A DNA stretch of 64,000 nt from Ruminococcaceae bacterium AM07-15. Lineage in GTDB: Bacteria > Bacillota > Clostridia > Oscillospirales > Butyricicoccaceae. Numbering within the stretch: position 1 is the first letter of the stretch; each line of letters opens with the position of its first letter. The stretch lies in assembly GCA_003477405.1 (NCBI GenBank), contig QUDE01000005.1, positions 138,013-202,012 on the forward strand, in the 5' to 3' direction. This document shows, in pieces, positions 34,372-42,236 of this stretch. A program made the translations under genes and the position numbers. The notes below the pieces were generated by a model, which ran no database searches, was not told where the DNA came from, and worked only from the letters and a program-made list of their open reading frames with translations.

Positions 34372-35568
34372 TTACTTAGAGGTCAGCTCCACAGTGTCGC
34401 GAGCGATCATCAGCTCTTCGTTGGTGGGCAGGACCCAGGCTTCCACCTTGGAATCGGCCGCCTGGAAAGCAGCCTCCTTGCGGGAAGCGTTCTGGCAGGC
34501 CTCGTGGTCCACCTTCAAGCCCAGGTATTCCATATCGGAGCAGATCTTCTCACGCATCTCAGCGTCATTCTCGCCGATGCCGCCGGTGAAGACGATGGCA
34601 TCCACGCCGCCCATGGCAGCAGCATAGCCGCCGATGAACTTCTTGATCTGATAAACGAACATATCCAGAGCCAGCTGAGCGCGCTCGTTGCCGTTCTGGG
34701 CGGCCTCGTTCAGGTCACGGCAGTCGCTGGAGACGCCGGAGATGCCCAGGAAGCCGGACTTCTTGTTCATCAGGTCGCTCATCTGATCGGGGTTCAGGCC
34801 TTCCTTCTTCATGATGAAGGTGACCACAGAGGGGTCGATGCCGCCGCAGCGGGTGCCCATCAGGAAGCCGTCCAGAGGAGTAAAGCCCATGGAGGTATCC
34901 ACAACCTTGCCGTCCTGGATAGCGGCCAGAGAGGAGCCGTTGCCCAGATGGCAGTTGATGACCTTCTTGCCTTCCAGGGAGCCCTTCAGCTCGCCCAGGC
35001 GATGAGCGATATAGCGATGGCTGGTGCCGTGGAAGCCATAGCGGCGGATGGAGTACTTCTCATAGTACTCATAGGGCACGCCGAACATATAAGCCTTGGG
35101 AGGCATGGTCTGATGGAAGGAGGTATCGAACACGGCCACCATGGGGGTGTCCTTGCCGAAGACTTCCTGGCAGGCCTTCATAGCGATGGCCTGAGGGGGA
35201 TTGTGGAGGGGGCCCAGATCCTTGAAGGACATGATATCGTCGATGACGGTATCGGTGACAACGGTGGAGACCTTGTACTTCTCGCTGCCGTGGAGCACGC
35301 GGTGGCCGATGGCGGAGATCTCGCTCATGCTGTCGATGACCTTGCCCTCGCCGGAGCTCATCACCTTCACCAGCTCCATAAAGGCTTCCTTATGGGTGGG
35401 GAAGGACACATCATACTCCACCTTCACGCCGTCGGCGGTCTTGTGGCTGATCCGGCCGTCCACGCCGATGCGCTCGCACAGGCCCTTGGCCAGAACATGT
35501 TCGTTGGACATATCCATCAGCTGATACTTCAGCGAGGAGCTGCCCGCATTGATAACCAGTACTTTCAT
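34372..35568 (-). CDS. ackA: Acetate kinase
   Basis: It interconverts acetyl phosphate and acetate with ADP/ATP, giving fermentative ATP. The 398-residue protein has the ASKHA signature VLVINAGSSSLKYQLMD at the N terminus, RRYGFHGTSHRYIA, the phosphate-binding INCHLGNGSSLAAI and the adenosine loop VFTGGIGEND. All expected residues are present and length is standard. There is no pta gene next to it. It is monocistronic with its own promoter. Confidence 0.98.
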   Translation of the reverse strand: MKVLVINAGSSSLKYQLMDMSNEHVLAKGLCERIGVDGRISHKTADGVKVEYDVSFPTHKEAFMELVKVMSSGEGKVIDSMSEISAIGHRVLHGSEKYKVSTVVTDTVIDDIMSFKDLGPLHNPPQAIAMKACQEVFGKDTPMVAVFDTSFHQTMPPKAYMFGVPYEYYEKYSIRRYGFHGTSHRYIAHRLGELKGSLEGKKVINCHLGNGSSLAAIQDGKVVDTSMGFTPLDGFLMGTRCGGIDPSVVTFIMKKEGLNPDQMSDLMNKKSGFLGISGVSSDCRDLNEAAQNGNERAQLALDMFVYQIKKFIGGYAAAMGGVDAIVFTGGIGENDAEMREKICSDMEYLGLKVDHEACQNASRKEAAFQAADSKVEAWVLPTNEELMIARDTVELTSK

Positions 35569-35610
35569 TCTCTAGCACTCCTTATGATTGTAAATCTCTT
35601 ATTTTTGTTA

Positions 35611-35657
35611 TAAAATGAGACCGAATCTATTTTACACCATATTTTTTAAAAGTACAA
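35611..35657. promoter_or_regulatory. Divergent promoters of ackA and tmcAL
   Basis: For ackA (minus): TTGTAC (35652-35657), 17-bp spacer, TAAAAT (35629-35634). For tmcAL (plus): TTGTAA (35588-35593), 17-bp spacer, TAAAAT (35611-35616). The two divergent promoters lie back to back, only about a dozen bases separating their -10 boxes. Confidence 0.6.
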
Positions 35658-35680
35658 CCATCAAAATGGAGAAAATCCCT

Positions 35681-36886
35681 ATGAACATCTGCGGCATCGT
35701 GGCCGAATACAATCCCTTTCACCGGGGACACCGGTATCATCTGGAAAAAACAAGGCAAAAACTGGGGGAGGACACCCTGCTTGTGGTGTGCCTGTCCTCC
35801 TATTTTGTCCAGCGGGGGGAACCGGCCCTTCTGTCCCCTCACGCCCGGGCCGAAATGGCCCTCAGCCAGGGGGCCGACCTGGTGCTCTCCCTCCCCGCCC
35901 CCTACGCCCTTTCCTCGGCAGAGGGTTTTGCCCGGGGGGCCGTGGGCATCCTTGCCGCCCTGGGCTGCGTCACCCACCTGTCCTTCGGCACCGAAGGGGT
36001 GGGAGAAGAAAAGATCATGGAGCTTTCCCGGCTGCTTCTGGATCACGAAACGGCGGCAAATACCCTGCTCCATCTGAAAAGCGGCATCTCCTATGCTGCC
36101 GCCCGGGAACGGGCCCTCTATGAAAAAATCAAGGAAGAAGCCGCCCTTCTGCGCCTGCCCAATGTGATTCTGGCCACCGAATACGGCAAGGCCCTTTTGC
36201 AGCTTTCTTCCCCCATCCAGCCGGTGGCCATTCCCCGGAAAGGAGCGGGCCACGACGCCATGGAGCCGGAAGAGGGCTTCCCCTCGGCCTCTTTCCTGCG
36301 CCAGAAGATCGCCGCAGGCGAAACCCAAGAAGCCCTTTCCTACCTGCCCCCGGAGTGCCGGGAAATTTTCCGTCGGGAGCAAAAGGCCGGACGGCTGGCC
36401 CTGCCCTCCCTGGGTGAAAAAGCCATACTGGGCAAGCTCTGGAGCCTGTCCCTTCCGGAGCTTTCCTCCCTTCCCGGGGCGGCCGAAGGCCTGGAGCACC
36501 GGTTTGCCCGGGCTTTGCAGAAAAACCAAAGCCTGACCGGGGCGCTGGAAGAAACCAAAACCCGCCGCTATCCCCTTTCCCGGCTGCGGCGCATGGCTCT
36601 GTGCGGCTTTCTGGGGCTGACAAAGCAGGAGTGCCAGAGTCCCCCTTCCTATATAAAGGTATTGGCCGTGGGCGAAAAGGGGCGGCAGGCCCTGGCCCTT
36701 TCCCGGAAGCAGAGTGCTTTGCCGGTCATCACCAAACCCGCCCAGGGAAAAAACATCCCCGCCTTTCAGAAAGAAGGAGACTGTGCCCGGCTGTGGAGCC
36801 TGTTTTTAAAAGACCCCGCCGCCTTTTCCCCGGGAGAATACTACGAAAAAGGCCCGGTGACCGAAAAGGAAAGAAAAATGTCTTGA
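35681..36886 (+). CDS. tmcAL: tRNA(Met) cytidine acetate ligase
   Basis: TmcAL forms N4-acetylcytidine in the wobble position of elongator tRNA-Met from acetate and ATP. From ATG 35681 (GGAG nine bases upstream) it has 401 residues. The nucleotidyltransferase-like N terminus reads ICGIVAEYNPFHRGHRYHLEKTR (HxGH motif), followed by QRGEPALLSPHARAEMAL and the helical C-terminal part with LRRMALCGFLGL. Its position divergent from acetate kinase is functionally apt because it uses acetate. Its stop codon forms part of the -35 box of the ribosomal operon. Confidence 0.92.
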   Translation: MNICGIVAEYNPFHRGHRYHLEKTRQKLGEDTLLVVCLSSYFVQRGEPALLSPHARAEMALSQGADLVLSLPAPYALSSAEGFARGAVGILAALGCVTHLSFGTEGVGEEKIMELSRLLLDHETAANTLLHLKSGISYAAARERALYEKIKEEAALLRLPNVILATEYGKALLQLSSPIQPVAIPRKGAGHDAMEPEEGFPSASFLRQKIAAGETQEALSYLPPECREIFRREQKAGRLALPSLGEKAILGKLWSLSLPELSSLPGAAEGLEHRFARALQKNQSLTGALEETKTRRYPLSRLRRMALCGFLGLTKQECQSPPSYIKVLAVGEKGRQALALSRKQSALPVITKPAQGKNIPAFQKEGDCARLWSLFLKDPAAFSPGEYYEKGPVTEKERKMS

Positions 36887-36911
36887 CTTTGGGAAAAAGG
36901 GATGGTATACT
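36883..36911 (+). promoter_or_regulatory. Sigma-A promoter of rplU-rpmA
   Basis: TTGACT (36883-36888), 17-bp spacer, TATACT (36906-36911). The -35 contains the TGA stop of tmcAL (36884-36886). Confidence 0.8.
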
Positions 36912-36996
36912 AGCTTCGCCGCATCGACCGGGCTAGAAGTGGGCTTGTCCCCGCCCCGAGAGCGAGACTCTAACAAAGAAGAGAGGTGCAAACCGC
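36912..36996 (+). ncRNA. Candidate ribosomal protein L21 leader
   Basis: The 85-nt GC-rich leader between promoter and rplU occupies the position of the L21 leader, a structured element found upstream of rplU in Firmicutes. Short complementary stretches (for example GGGCTTGTCCCC) are visible, but I cannot fold or compare it here, so the call rests mainly on position. Confidence 0.55.
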
Positions 36997-37308
36997 ATGT
37001 ACGCTATCATCGTAGCCGGCGGGAAACAGTACAAGGTCGCAGAGGGCGACACCATCTACATCGAGAAACTGGAAGCCGCCGATGGCGAAACCGTGTCCTT
37101 TGACAATGTTCTGGCAGTGGAAAAGGACGGGGCTATGACCGTTGGCGCTCCTTATGTTGAGGGAGCCAAGGTCTCCGGCAAGGTCGTCAAGACCGGCAAA
37201 GGCAAGAAGATCATGGTCTTCAAGTTCAAGGCCAAGAAGAACTATCGTCGCCGCCAGGGCCATCGTCAGCCCTACACCAAGGTGACCATCGAAGCCATCC
37301 AGGCTTAA
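36997..37308 (+). CDS. rplU: 50S ribosomal protein L21
   Basis: This is a 103-residue L21 with the standard start [20 protein letters not shown] and the C-terminal [18 protein letters not shown]. It is complete. In most Firmicutes a prp (YsxB) protease gene lies between rplU and rpmA; here only 43 bases separate them. Confidence 0.99.
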   Translation: MYAIIVAGGKQYKVAEGDTIYIEKLEAADGETVSFDNVLAVEKDGAMTVGAPYVEGAKVSGKVVKTGKGKKIMVFKFKAKKNYRRRQGHRQPYTKVTIEAIQA

Positions 37309-37351
37309 GTTCTTCCCTTTTTTCATCCTAAACCAATCGGAGGTGTAACTC

Positions 37352-37612
37352 ATGGCTCATAAGAAAGGTGTCGGCTCCACAAAGAACGGCCGCGATTCCG
37401 AAAGCAAACGCCTGGGCGTCAAGCGCGCCGACGGTCAGTATGTGCTGGCTGGCAACATCCTGGTTCGCCAGCGGGGCACCAAGATCCATCCTGGCCTGAA
37501 TGTGGGCATCGGCTCTGACGATACCCTGTTCGCCATGGCTGACGGCCGCGTCAGCTTTGAGCGTTTCGGCCGCGACCGCAAAAAGGTCTCGGTCATCAAG
37601 GTGGAACAGTAA
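37352..37612 (+). CDS. rpmA: 50S ribosomal protein L27
   Basis: This is an 86-residue L27 beginning directly [20 protein letters not shown]. Many Firmicutes carry a 9-12 residue extension that the Prp protease must remove. Here an in-frame TAA two codons upstream of the ATG rules out such an extension, and no prp gene is present in the operon. GGAGGTG precedes the start. Confidence 0.99.
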   Translation: MAHKKGVGSTKNGRDSESKRLGVKRADGQYVLAGNILVRQRGTKIHPGLNVGIGSDDTLFAMADGRVSFERFGRDRKKVSVIKVEQ

Positions 37613-37621
37613 GAACCCCAA

Positions 37622-37641
37622 GACCCGGGCCGCATGGCCCG
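37622..37641 (+). repeat. 20-bp direct repeat, left copy (terminator sequence)
   Basis: GACCCGGGCCGCATGGCCCG occurs here and again at 37821-37840. At the right copy it forms a complete terminator with a T run; here the T run is missing. It flanks the repeat module between. Confidence 0.85.
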
Positions 37642-37650
37642 AGCTCTCTC

Positions 37651-37774
37651 AAAAAAGCGGCTTATGCCGCTTTTTTGTATTTTTGCAAGGGCCTGCATGC
37701 ACGCCTGCGGCGCACACTTGTCCCTTGAGAAGTGCAAAAAGCCACGCACAGGTCGCGGCTTTTTGCGGATTGAT
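37651..37774 (-). repeat. Repeat module 3 (copy at rpmA), sharing 53 identical bases with 50098-50150
   Basis: It contains the hairpin AAAAAAGCGGC-TTAT-GCCGCTTTTTT (37651-37676), which also acts as a terminator after rpmA, and a second hairpin GCAAAAAGCC with GGCTTTTTGC (37733-37766). Positions 37722-37774 are the exact reverse complement of 50098-50150. The remainder aligns loosely with 50151-50244. Confidence 0.88.
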
Positions 37775-37821
37775 GAAGGGTTGGATAGACAAATTTTGGC
37801 CCACATCTGTTTTGTTTTTTG

Positions 37822-37847
37822 ACCCGGGCCGCATGGCCCGGGTTTTT
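37822..37847 (+). terminator. Original rpmA terminator, displaced
   Basis: ACCCGGGCC-GCAT-GGCCCGGGT (37822-37843) followed by T residues. It lies 210 bases after the rpmA stop, beyond the repeat module. Confidence 0.85.
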
Positions 37848-37880
37848 CTTATAGCTTCCTCTGGTTATAATAAGGCCAGA

Positions 37881-37895
37881 GCGGCGAGCCGCCGC
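37881..37895 (+). repeat. Isolated repeat hairpin upstream of obgE
   Basis: GCGGCG-AGC-CGCCGC, the same stem and loop as the hairpin at 16345-16359. No core follows. Confidence 0.6.
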
Positions 37896-37942
37896 ACCCC
37901 ACCATAGGCATGAAGCGAAGCACAGAGAAGAGGATTACAATT

Positions 37943-39211
37943 ATGTTTGTTGATGTTGCACGGATCTTTATCAAGGCGGGAAAAGGGGGCGATGGCGCCG
38001 TCTCCTTTCACCGGGAAAAATACATCGCCGCCGGCGGGCCGGATGGAGGCGATGGCGGCAAGGGCGGCAGCGTTGTCTTTCAGGTGGATGACAACCTTTC
38101 CACCCTGCTGGACTTCCGCATGAAGCGGAAATATGTGGCCCAGAACGGCGCCAACGGCACCGGCAAGCGCAGCAGCGGCAAGGATGGCGAAAACATCCTC
38201 ATCAAAGTGCCTCGCGGCACTCTGATCCGGGATGCAGAAACCGGAGCGCTGCTTCAGGATATGTCCGGGGACGAGCCTTTTGTGGCGGCCAAAGGCGGCC
38301 GGGGCGGCTGGGGCAACTGCCACTTTGCCACCCCCACCCGTCAGGCTCCCCGCTTTGCCAAGCCCGGCCTGCCCGGTGAAGAGCGGATGGTCACTCTGGA
38401 GCTGAAGCTCATCGCCGATGTGGGTCTGATCGGCTTTCCCAATGTGGGCAAGAGCACCCTGCTGTCAGTAATCTCTAAGGCCCGGCCCAAAATCGCCGAT
38501 TACCACTTCACCACCCTCACTCCCAACCTGGGCGTGGTGTATGTGGGTGAAGGAGAGTCCTTTGTGGCCGCCGACATCCCGGGTATCATCGAGGGTGCGG
38601 CGGAAGGCGCCGGCCTGGGTCATGACTTCCTCCGCCACATCGAGCGGTGCCGTCTGCTGCTCCACCTGGTGGATGTGTCCGGCTCGGAGGGCCGGGACCC
38701 GGTGGAAGACCTGGAGACCATCAACCGGGAGCTGAAGGAATACAGCCCGGCCCTGGCTTCCCGTCCCCAGATCATCGCCGCCAACAAGACCGACATTGCC
38801 CCCGACGAGGAAAATGCCCGCCGTCTGCGGGAAAAGGCCCAGGAGTTGGGCTGTGCTTATTTTGAGATTTCGGCGGCGGCCCAGATGGGTGTGCGGGAGC
38901 TGGTCTATGCCCTGTGGCAGGAGCTGGAAAAGCTGCCTCCCATCGAGGTCTACGAGGCCGAAGTAATCCCGGAAAAGGAAGCCGATCCGGAAGAGGATAT
39001 CATCATCCGCCGGGAGAACGACACCTTCTATGTCACCGGGCGGCACATCGAGCGGATCTTCGCTTCGGTGAACCTGTCGGATTACGAATCCCGGATGTAT
39101 TTCGAGCGGGCCTTGCGGAAAGCCGGGCTGTTTGAAAAGCTGGAGGAAAAGGGCGTCAAGGAGCACGACACCGTCAATGTGTGCGGCTTCGAGTTTGAAT
39201 ATATCCACTAG
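37943..39211 (+). CDS. obgE: GTPase ObgE/CgtA
   Basis: Obg is an essential ribosome-associated GTPase acting in late 50S assembly and stress signalling. From ATG 37943 the 422-residue product has the glycine-rich Obg fold (FIKAGKGGDGAVSFHREKY, GGKGGSVVFQVD), the G domain (IGFPNVGKSTLLSVISKARPKIADYHFTTL, ADIPGIIEGA, NKTD) and the C-terminal OCT domain (FYVTGRHIERIFASVNLSDYES). It follows rplU-rpmA as in most Firmicutes, but repeat DNA and terminators now separate it. A repeat hairpin starts at its stop codon. Confidence 0.98.
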   Translation: MFVDVARIFIKAGKGGDGAVSFHREKYIAAGGPDGGDGGKGGSVVFQVDDNLSTLLDFRMKRKYVAQNGANGTGKRSSGKDGENILIKVPRGTLIRDAETGALLQDMSGDEPFVAAKGGRGGWGNCHFATPTRQAPRFAKPGLPGEERMVTLELKLIADVGLIGFPNVGKSTLLSVISKARPKIADYHFTTLTPNLGVVYVGEGESFVAADIPGIIEGAAEGAGLGHDFLRHIERCRLLLHLVDVSGSEGRDPVEDLETINRELKEYSPALASRPQIIAANKTDIAPDEENARRLREKAQELGCAYFEISAAAQMGVRELVYALWQELEKLPPIEVYEAEVIPEKEADPEEDIIIRRENDTFYVTGRHIERIFASVNLSDYESRMYFERALRKAGLFEKLEEKGVKEHDTVNVCGFEFEYIH

Positions 39212-39225
39212 CGGCAGGCTGCCGC
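39211..39225 (+). repeat. Repeat hairpin at the obgE stop codon
   Basis: GCGGCA-GGC-TGCCGC begins at the last base of the TAG and is followed by CCCCCATACT, the usual start of the core. Confidence 0.6.
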
Positions 39226-39339
39226 CCCCATACTCTCCCCGGCTTTGTGCGCCGGAAAACCGATTGCTTCCCCAGCGGCCTTACTGCATCTGTTTTTCGC
39301 AGATCGGCAGCCAACCAAGTTTCTAATTCTGATTGCTGC

Positions 39340-39374
39340 AAAAATCCCCCGGAGAAATTCTCCGGGGGATTTTT
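39340..39374. terminator. Terminator downstream of obgE
   Basis: AAAAATCCCCCGGAGAA (39340-39356) pairs with 39358-39374 and is followed by T residues. It lies about 130 bases after the stop. Confidence 0.85.
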
Positions 39375-39385
39375 TCTTTTGCTCT

Positions 39386-39545
39386 TGGCGGCGTGTTATT
39401 TCGGCCCAGTGCCTGGGCTGTCATATTGTGCTACCGCACCCAGCAGGTTGTGTGAAGAAAGGCAAAGAAAATATGGCCGTCCCGCCACGGGACTCGCGCC
39501 CCAGGCGGGGCCCTTATCAAACCTCTGTGCCTCAGAAAAGCCTAT
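39386..39545 (+). repeat. Chimeric repeat: stem-loop unit joined inside the two-palindrome module
   Basis: GGCGGCGTG and GTTATTTCGGC (39395-39405) match the left part of the module at 22581. A full unit then runs from GCCCAG-TGC-CTGGGC (39404-39418) to GTCCCG-CCA-CGGGAC (39479-39493). After it the sequence resumes with TCGCGCCCC and GTGCCTCAGA, which match 22683-22691 and 22717-22726. Confidence 0.78.
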
Positions 39546-39608
39546 GTAAATCAAATTCGCCCAGCGCGGAGCGGAAATATAATCTGACTACCTAGGCTTC
39601 CACACATA

Positions 39609-39983
39609 CTACGACTGCAGCTCCACCTGCTGGCCGTTGTCCAGGAGGATCAGCGTATCCGGCTGGCCCTCCAGGCGATAGAGCAACGGGTCTCCGGCGC
39701 CATCGGCCGAATGGAAATTCACCGTCAGCGTGCCGGTTTTCTCGTCATAATCGGCCTGTACTCCGGAGAATTCCCGGGTTTCACCATAAAAGAGCAGATA
39801 GGAAACGCCGTCCTTTTCCACTTTCCATACCCCGTCGCCGGTTTTGCCTGCGGTAAATTCCTGGGCCGAGACCTTGGTCTCCTGGGCCAGGGCCGGGGTC
39901 ACTTTCTGTGTTTCTTCCTTCTGGCAGGCGCTGAGAAGCAGCATCCCCGCCAGCATCATGCATTGCAGCCAGGCTTTTTTCAT
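39609..39983 (-). CDS. Small lipoprotein of unknown function
   Basis: This 124-residue protein has a lipoprotein signal peptide with lipobox (MMLAGMLLLSACQKEE; modified Cys at about residue 20). The mature part is about 105 residues, beta-rich in appearance (WKVEKDGVSYLLFYGETREFSG, TLTVNFHSADG). I do not recognise a family. It is divergent from the MBL hydrolase gene and stands alone. Confidence 0.8.
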   Translation of the reverse strand: MKKAWLQCMMLAGMLLLSACQKEETQKVTPALAQETKVSAQEFTAGKTGDGVWKVEKDGVSYLLFYGETREFSGVQADYDEKTGTLTVNFHSADGAGDPLLYRLEGQPDTLILLDNGQQVELQS

Positions 39984-40139
39984 AGAAAAAACCTCCTTCT
40001 TCGCTGTGATCTTCTTTTCCTATTATCAGTATACCACATTCCTATATAGGATAGGTGAATTTTGTGCAAAAATCCCACCGGCTTTCAGAAAAGATGGTAT
40101 GGTATACTTGAGTTATCCCATCACAAAGGAGGACATTCC

Positions 40140-40898
40140 ATGGATTGGCTGACCATACAGCAGCTGGACAAGGACACCTGGGCCTTGAGCGAACCCCGGC
40201 ACTGGGAGGAAACCCACGCCTATCTGCTGGCCGGAACAAAACAAGCCCTGCTCATCGACACCGGGCTGGGGGTGTGTGATCTGTTTTCCGCCGTCCGGTC
40301 TCTCACCTCCCTGCCTGTCACAGTGGCCCTGACCCATGCCCATTGGGATCACATCGGCGGCTGTAACGGGTTCCCGGCCCCGTGGGTTCACCGGCGGGAA
40401 GGGCCTTGGCTGGAAAGATTCCCCCTGTCCCGGGAGGCCGTGCTGCAAAATCTGACCCACGGCGCTCCCCCCTTCCCTCCCGGTTTTGAGCTAGATACAT
40501 ACCAGATCTATCAGAACGGAGCCGGAGGGCTTTTGGAAGATGGGGATTGCTTCCAGCTGGGCAACCGGCAGGTATTCTGCCTCCACACTCCTGGGCACTC
40601 CCCCGGCCATCTGTGTTTCTGGGAGCCGGAGCGCGGCACTCTGTATTCCGGCGACCTGGCCTATGAGGGAAAGCTGGATTGTTTCTATCCCACCACCGAT
40701 CCTTACGCCTTTGCCGCATCGGTGCATCGGGTGGCCGCCTTGCCGGTGACCGTTCTCCGTCCCGGCCACCACCGGCTGGAAGTGGAGCCTTGCCTCCTCC
40801 GGCAGATCGATGAGGCATTCCAACACCTGAAAGCCCGGAACGCCCTGGAGCAAAAGGCCGTCCATTCTTTCCATTCCTTTTCCATCCACACGGCCTAG
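40140..40898 (+). CDS. Metallo-beta-lactamase-fold hydrolase
   Basis: From ATG 40140 (AAGGAGG seven bases upstream) this is a 252-residue hydrolase with the zinc motif LTHAHWDHIGG (HxHxDH), the third ligand in HTPGHSPGHLCF, an Asp in YSGDLAY and the last His in LRPGHHRLE. The family includes glyoxalase II-like and many other hydrolases. The substrate cannot be assigned. It is monocistronic, ending at a shared convergent terminator. Confidence 0.9.
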   Translation: MDWLTIQQLDKDTWALSEPRHWEETHAYLLAGTKQALLIDTGLGVCDLFSAVRSLTSLPVTVALTHAHWDHIGGCNGFPAPWVHRREGPWLERFPLSREAVLQNLTHGAPPFPPGFELDTYQIYQNGAGGLLEDGDCFQLGNRQVFCLHTPGHSPGHLCFWEPERGTLYSGDLAYEGKLDCFYPTTDPYAFAASVHRVAALPVTVLRPGHHRLEVEPCLLRQIDEAFQHLKARNALEQKAVHSFHSFSIHTA

Positions 40899-40928
40899 TG
40901 TCCCGATTTGCACACTCCCTGTCTGGCA

Positions 40929-40970
40929 AAAGAGAACCCCGAAAACCTTTCGGTTTTCGGGGTTCTCTTT
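40929..40970. terminator. Bidirectional terminator
   Basis: A 19-bp stem (AAAGAGAACCCCGAAAACC at 40929-40947 with 40952-40970) lies between convergent genes. Confidence 0.9.
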
Positions 40971-40990
40971 CTTTGTATGGAAAATGCAAA

Positions 40991-42004
40991 TCAGACCCAC
41001 AGGGGGTTATCCCACAGATTCAACTTCTGGCCGATGCCCATTTTCTTGGCGTTCTCATAGAGCTTGGCGGCGATGGCAATGTCCACGCTGCCTACACCGG
41101 CGCTGCCGCAATAAACAAACTGATCCTCATTCTGGCGCACCTGAACGCCATTGACCATTTCCGGCAGCTCCACGATATCCTCTTTTTTCAGCTTACCGGC
41201 CTCGTACAGCTCGTGCACCAGGATGCCCACCAGATGGGACATCTGGCTCCAGTTGTCCAGCACCACCCGGTCTGCGGTGAGCAGAATATCCTCTTCGCAG
41301 CTCTGGCCCTCCATCTGGATAACGGTCATATTGGGCTTCAGCCATTCCTTTTTGATGAAAGGCTTGCGGGAGGTGGTTTCGGTGACCAGCAACTGGGCAT
41401 CCTTCACCGCTTCCTTCACATCGGTGTAGGGAACAACCTTGATCTTGCCCTCAAACTCCTTGGCCAGGCCTTCGGCTTTCTCCTTCACCAGATCCACCAT
41501 GTGGATCTCTTCCAATGTGGGCACAGCCTCCATCATAGCCATGATCATAGTGCGTCCAATGACGCCGGCACCCACCAAGCAGGCCACCTTGGTGCCCTTC
41601 AGAGCGTTGTATTTGGCCATGACACCGGCGGTAGCCGAAGTACGCATGGCGGTGGTGATGGTGCCGTCCAGAATGGCCTTGGGGAACACCGTCTTGGGAT
41701 CGGACAGAATGACGATATCGATGCCATAGGGTACCCCTTCCAACTGGGCGTTGGCCTTGGATTCGGCGGCCCACTTGAATCCGGCGGTGTCCACATCGCC
41801 ACCGATGTAGGCGGGCATGGACATACAATAAGAATCCCAGTTTTCATTGCTGGGCATACCCATAAAGACCTTGGTGGGATTGATGATCTGATTCTGACCG
41901 ATCATTTTGAAGGTTTTTTCGGTTTCGGCCAGCACCATCTTCATATCCAGCAGCCCGGCCTTGATCACATCTTCCTGCTTGAGAAAAAGAATTTCCGGTT
42001 TCAT
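40991..42004 (-). CDS. Ornithine cyclodeaminase / mu-crystallin family protein
   Basis: This 337-residue NAD(P)-dependent enzyme has the family fold: a substrate-binding N terminus (KVFMGMPSNENWDSYCMSMPAYIGG), TAMRTSATAGVMAKY, the dinucleotide-binding CLVGAGVIGRTMIMAMMEA and ETTSRKPFIKKEWLKPNMTVIQ. Members deaminate ornithine, reduce imino acids or oxidise amino acid derivatives. The residues here differ from the classic ornithine enzymes and the substrate is not assigned. It is monocistronic. Confidence 0.85.
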   Translation of the reverse strand: MKPEILFLKQEDVIKAGLLDMKMVLAETEKTFKMIGQNQIINPTKVFMGMPSNENWDSYCMSMPAYIGGDVDTAGFKWAAESKANAQLEGVPYGIDIVILSDPKTVFPKAILDGTITTAMRTSATAGVMAKYNALKGTKVACLVGAGVIGRTMIMAMMEAVPTLEEIHMVDLVKEKAEGLAKEFEGKIKVVPYTDVKEAVKDAQLLVTETTSRKPFIKKEWLKPNMTVIQMEGQSCEEDILLTADRVVLDNWSQMSHLVGILVHELYEAGKLKKEDIVELPEMVNGVQVRQNEDQFVYCGSAGVGSVDIAIAAKLYENAKKMGIGQKLNLWDNPLWV

Positions 42005-42165
42005 TTTATTGTATCCTCCCTGTGGGGTTTTGTTTCTTTATGCTAAGAATAGCATAATTATACACACTTGTCAACCCCATCGAGTATGCCACTGCGCTTT
42101 TATTTTCTTTTCCTTCTTCAAACAAAACCATCTAAATCCTAATGATCCTATCGCAAAAATTTCAA

Positions 42166-42205
42166 ACAAGAACACCCCAGCGCAAATGTGCCGGGGTGTT
42201 CTTGT
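42166..42205. terminator. Terminator downstream of the SLH protein gene
   Basis: ACAAGAACACCCC (42166-42178) pairs with GGGGTGTTCTTGT (42193-42205). On the minus strand it ends the SLH gene before the next start. Confidence 0.82.
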
Positions 42206-42236
42206 TACATTGTTACAATCTTCAGCCTGGCCGCGA

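Noticed and set aside
39245..39595. Open frames of about 100 codons after obgE
   Set aside because: They run through a terminator and repeat DNA; composition is not protein-like.
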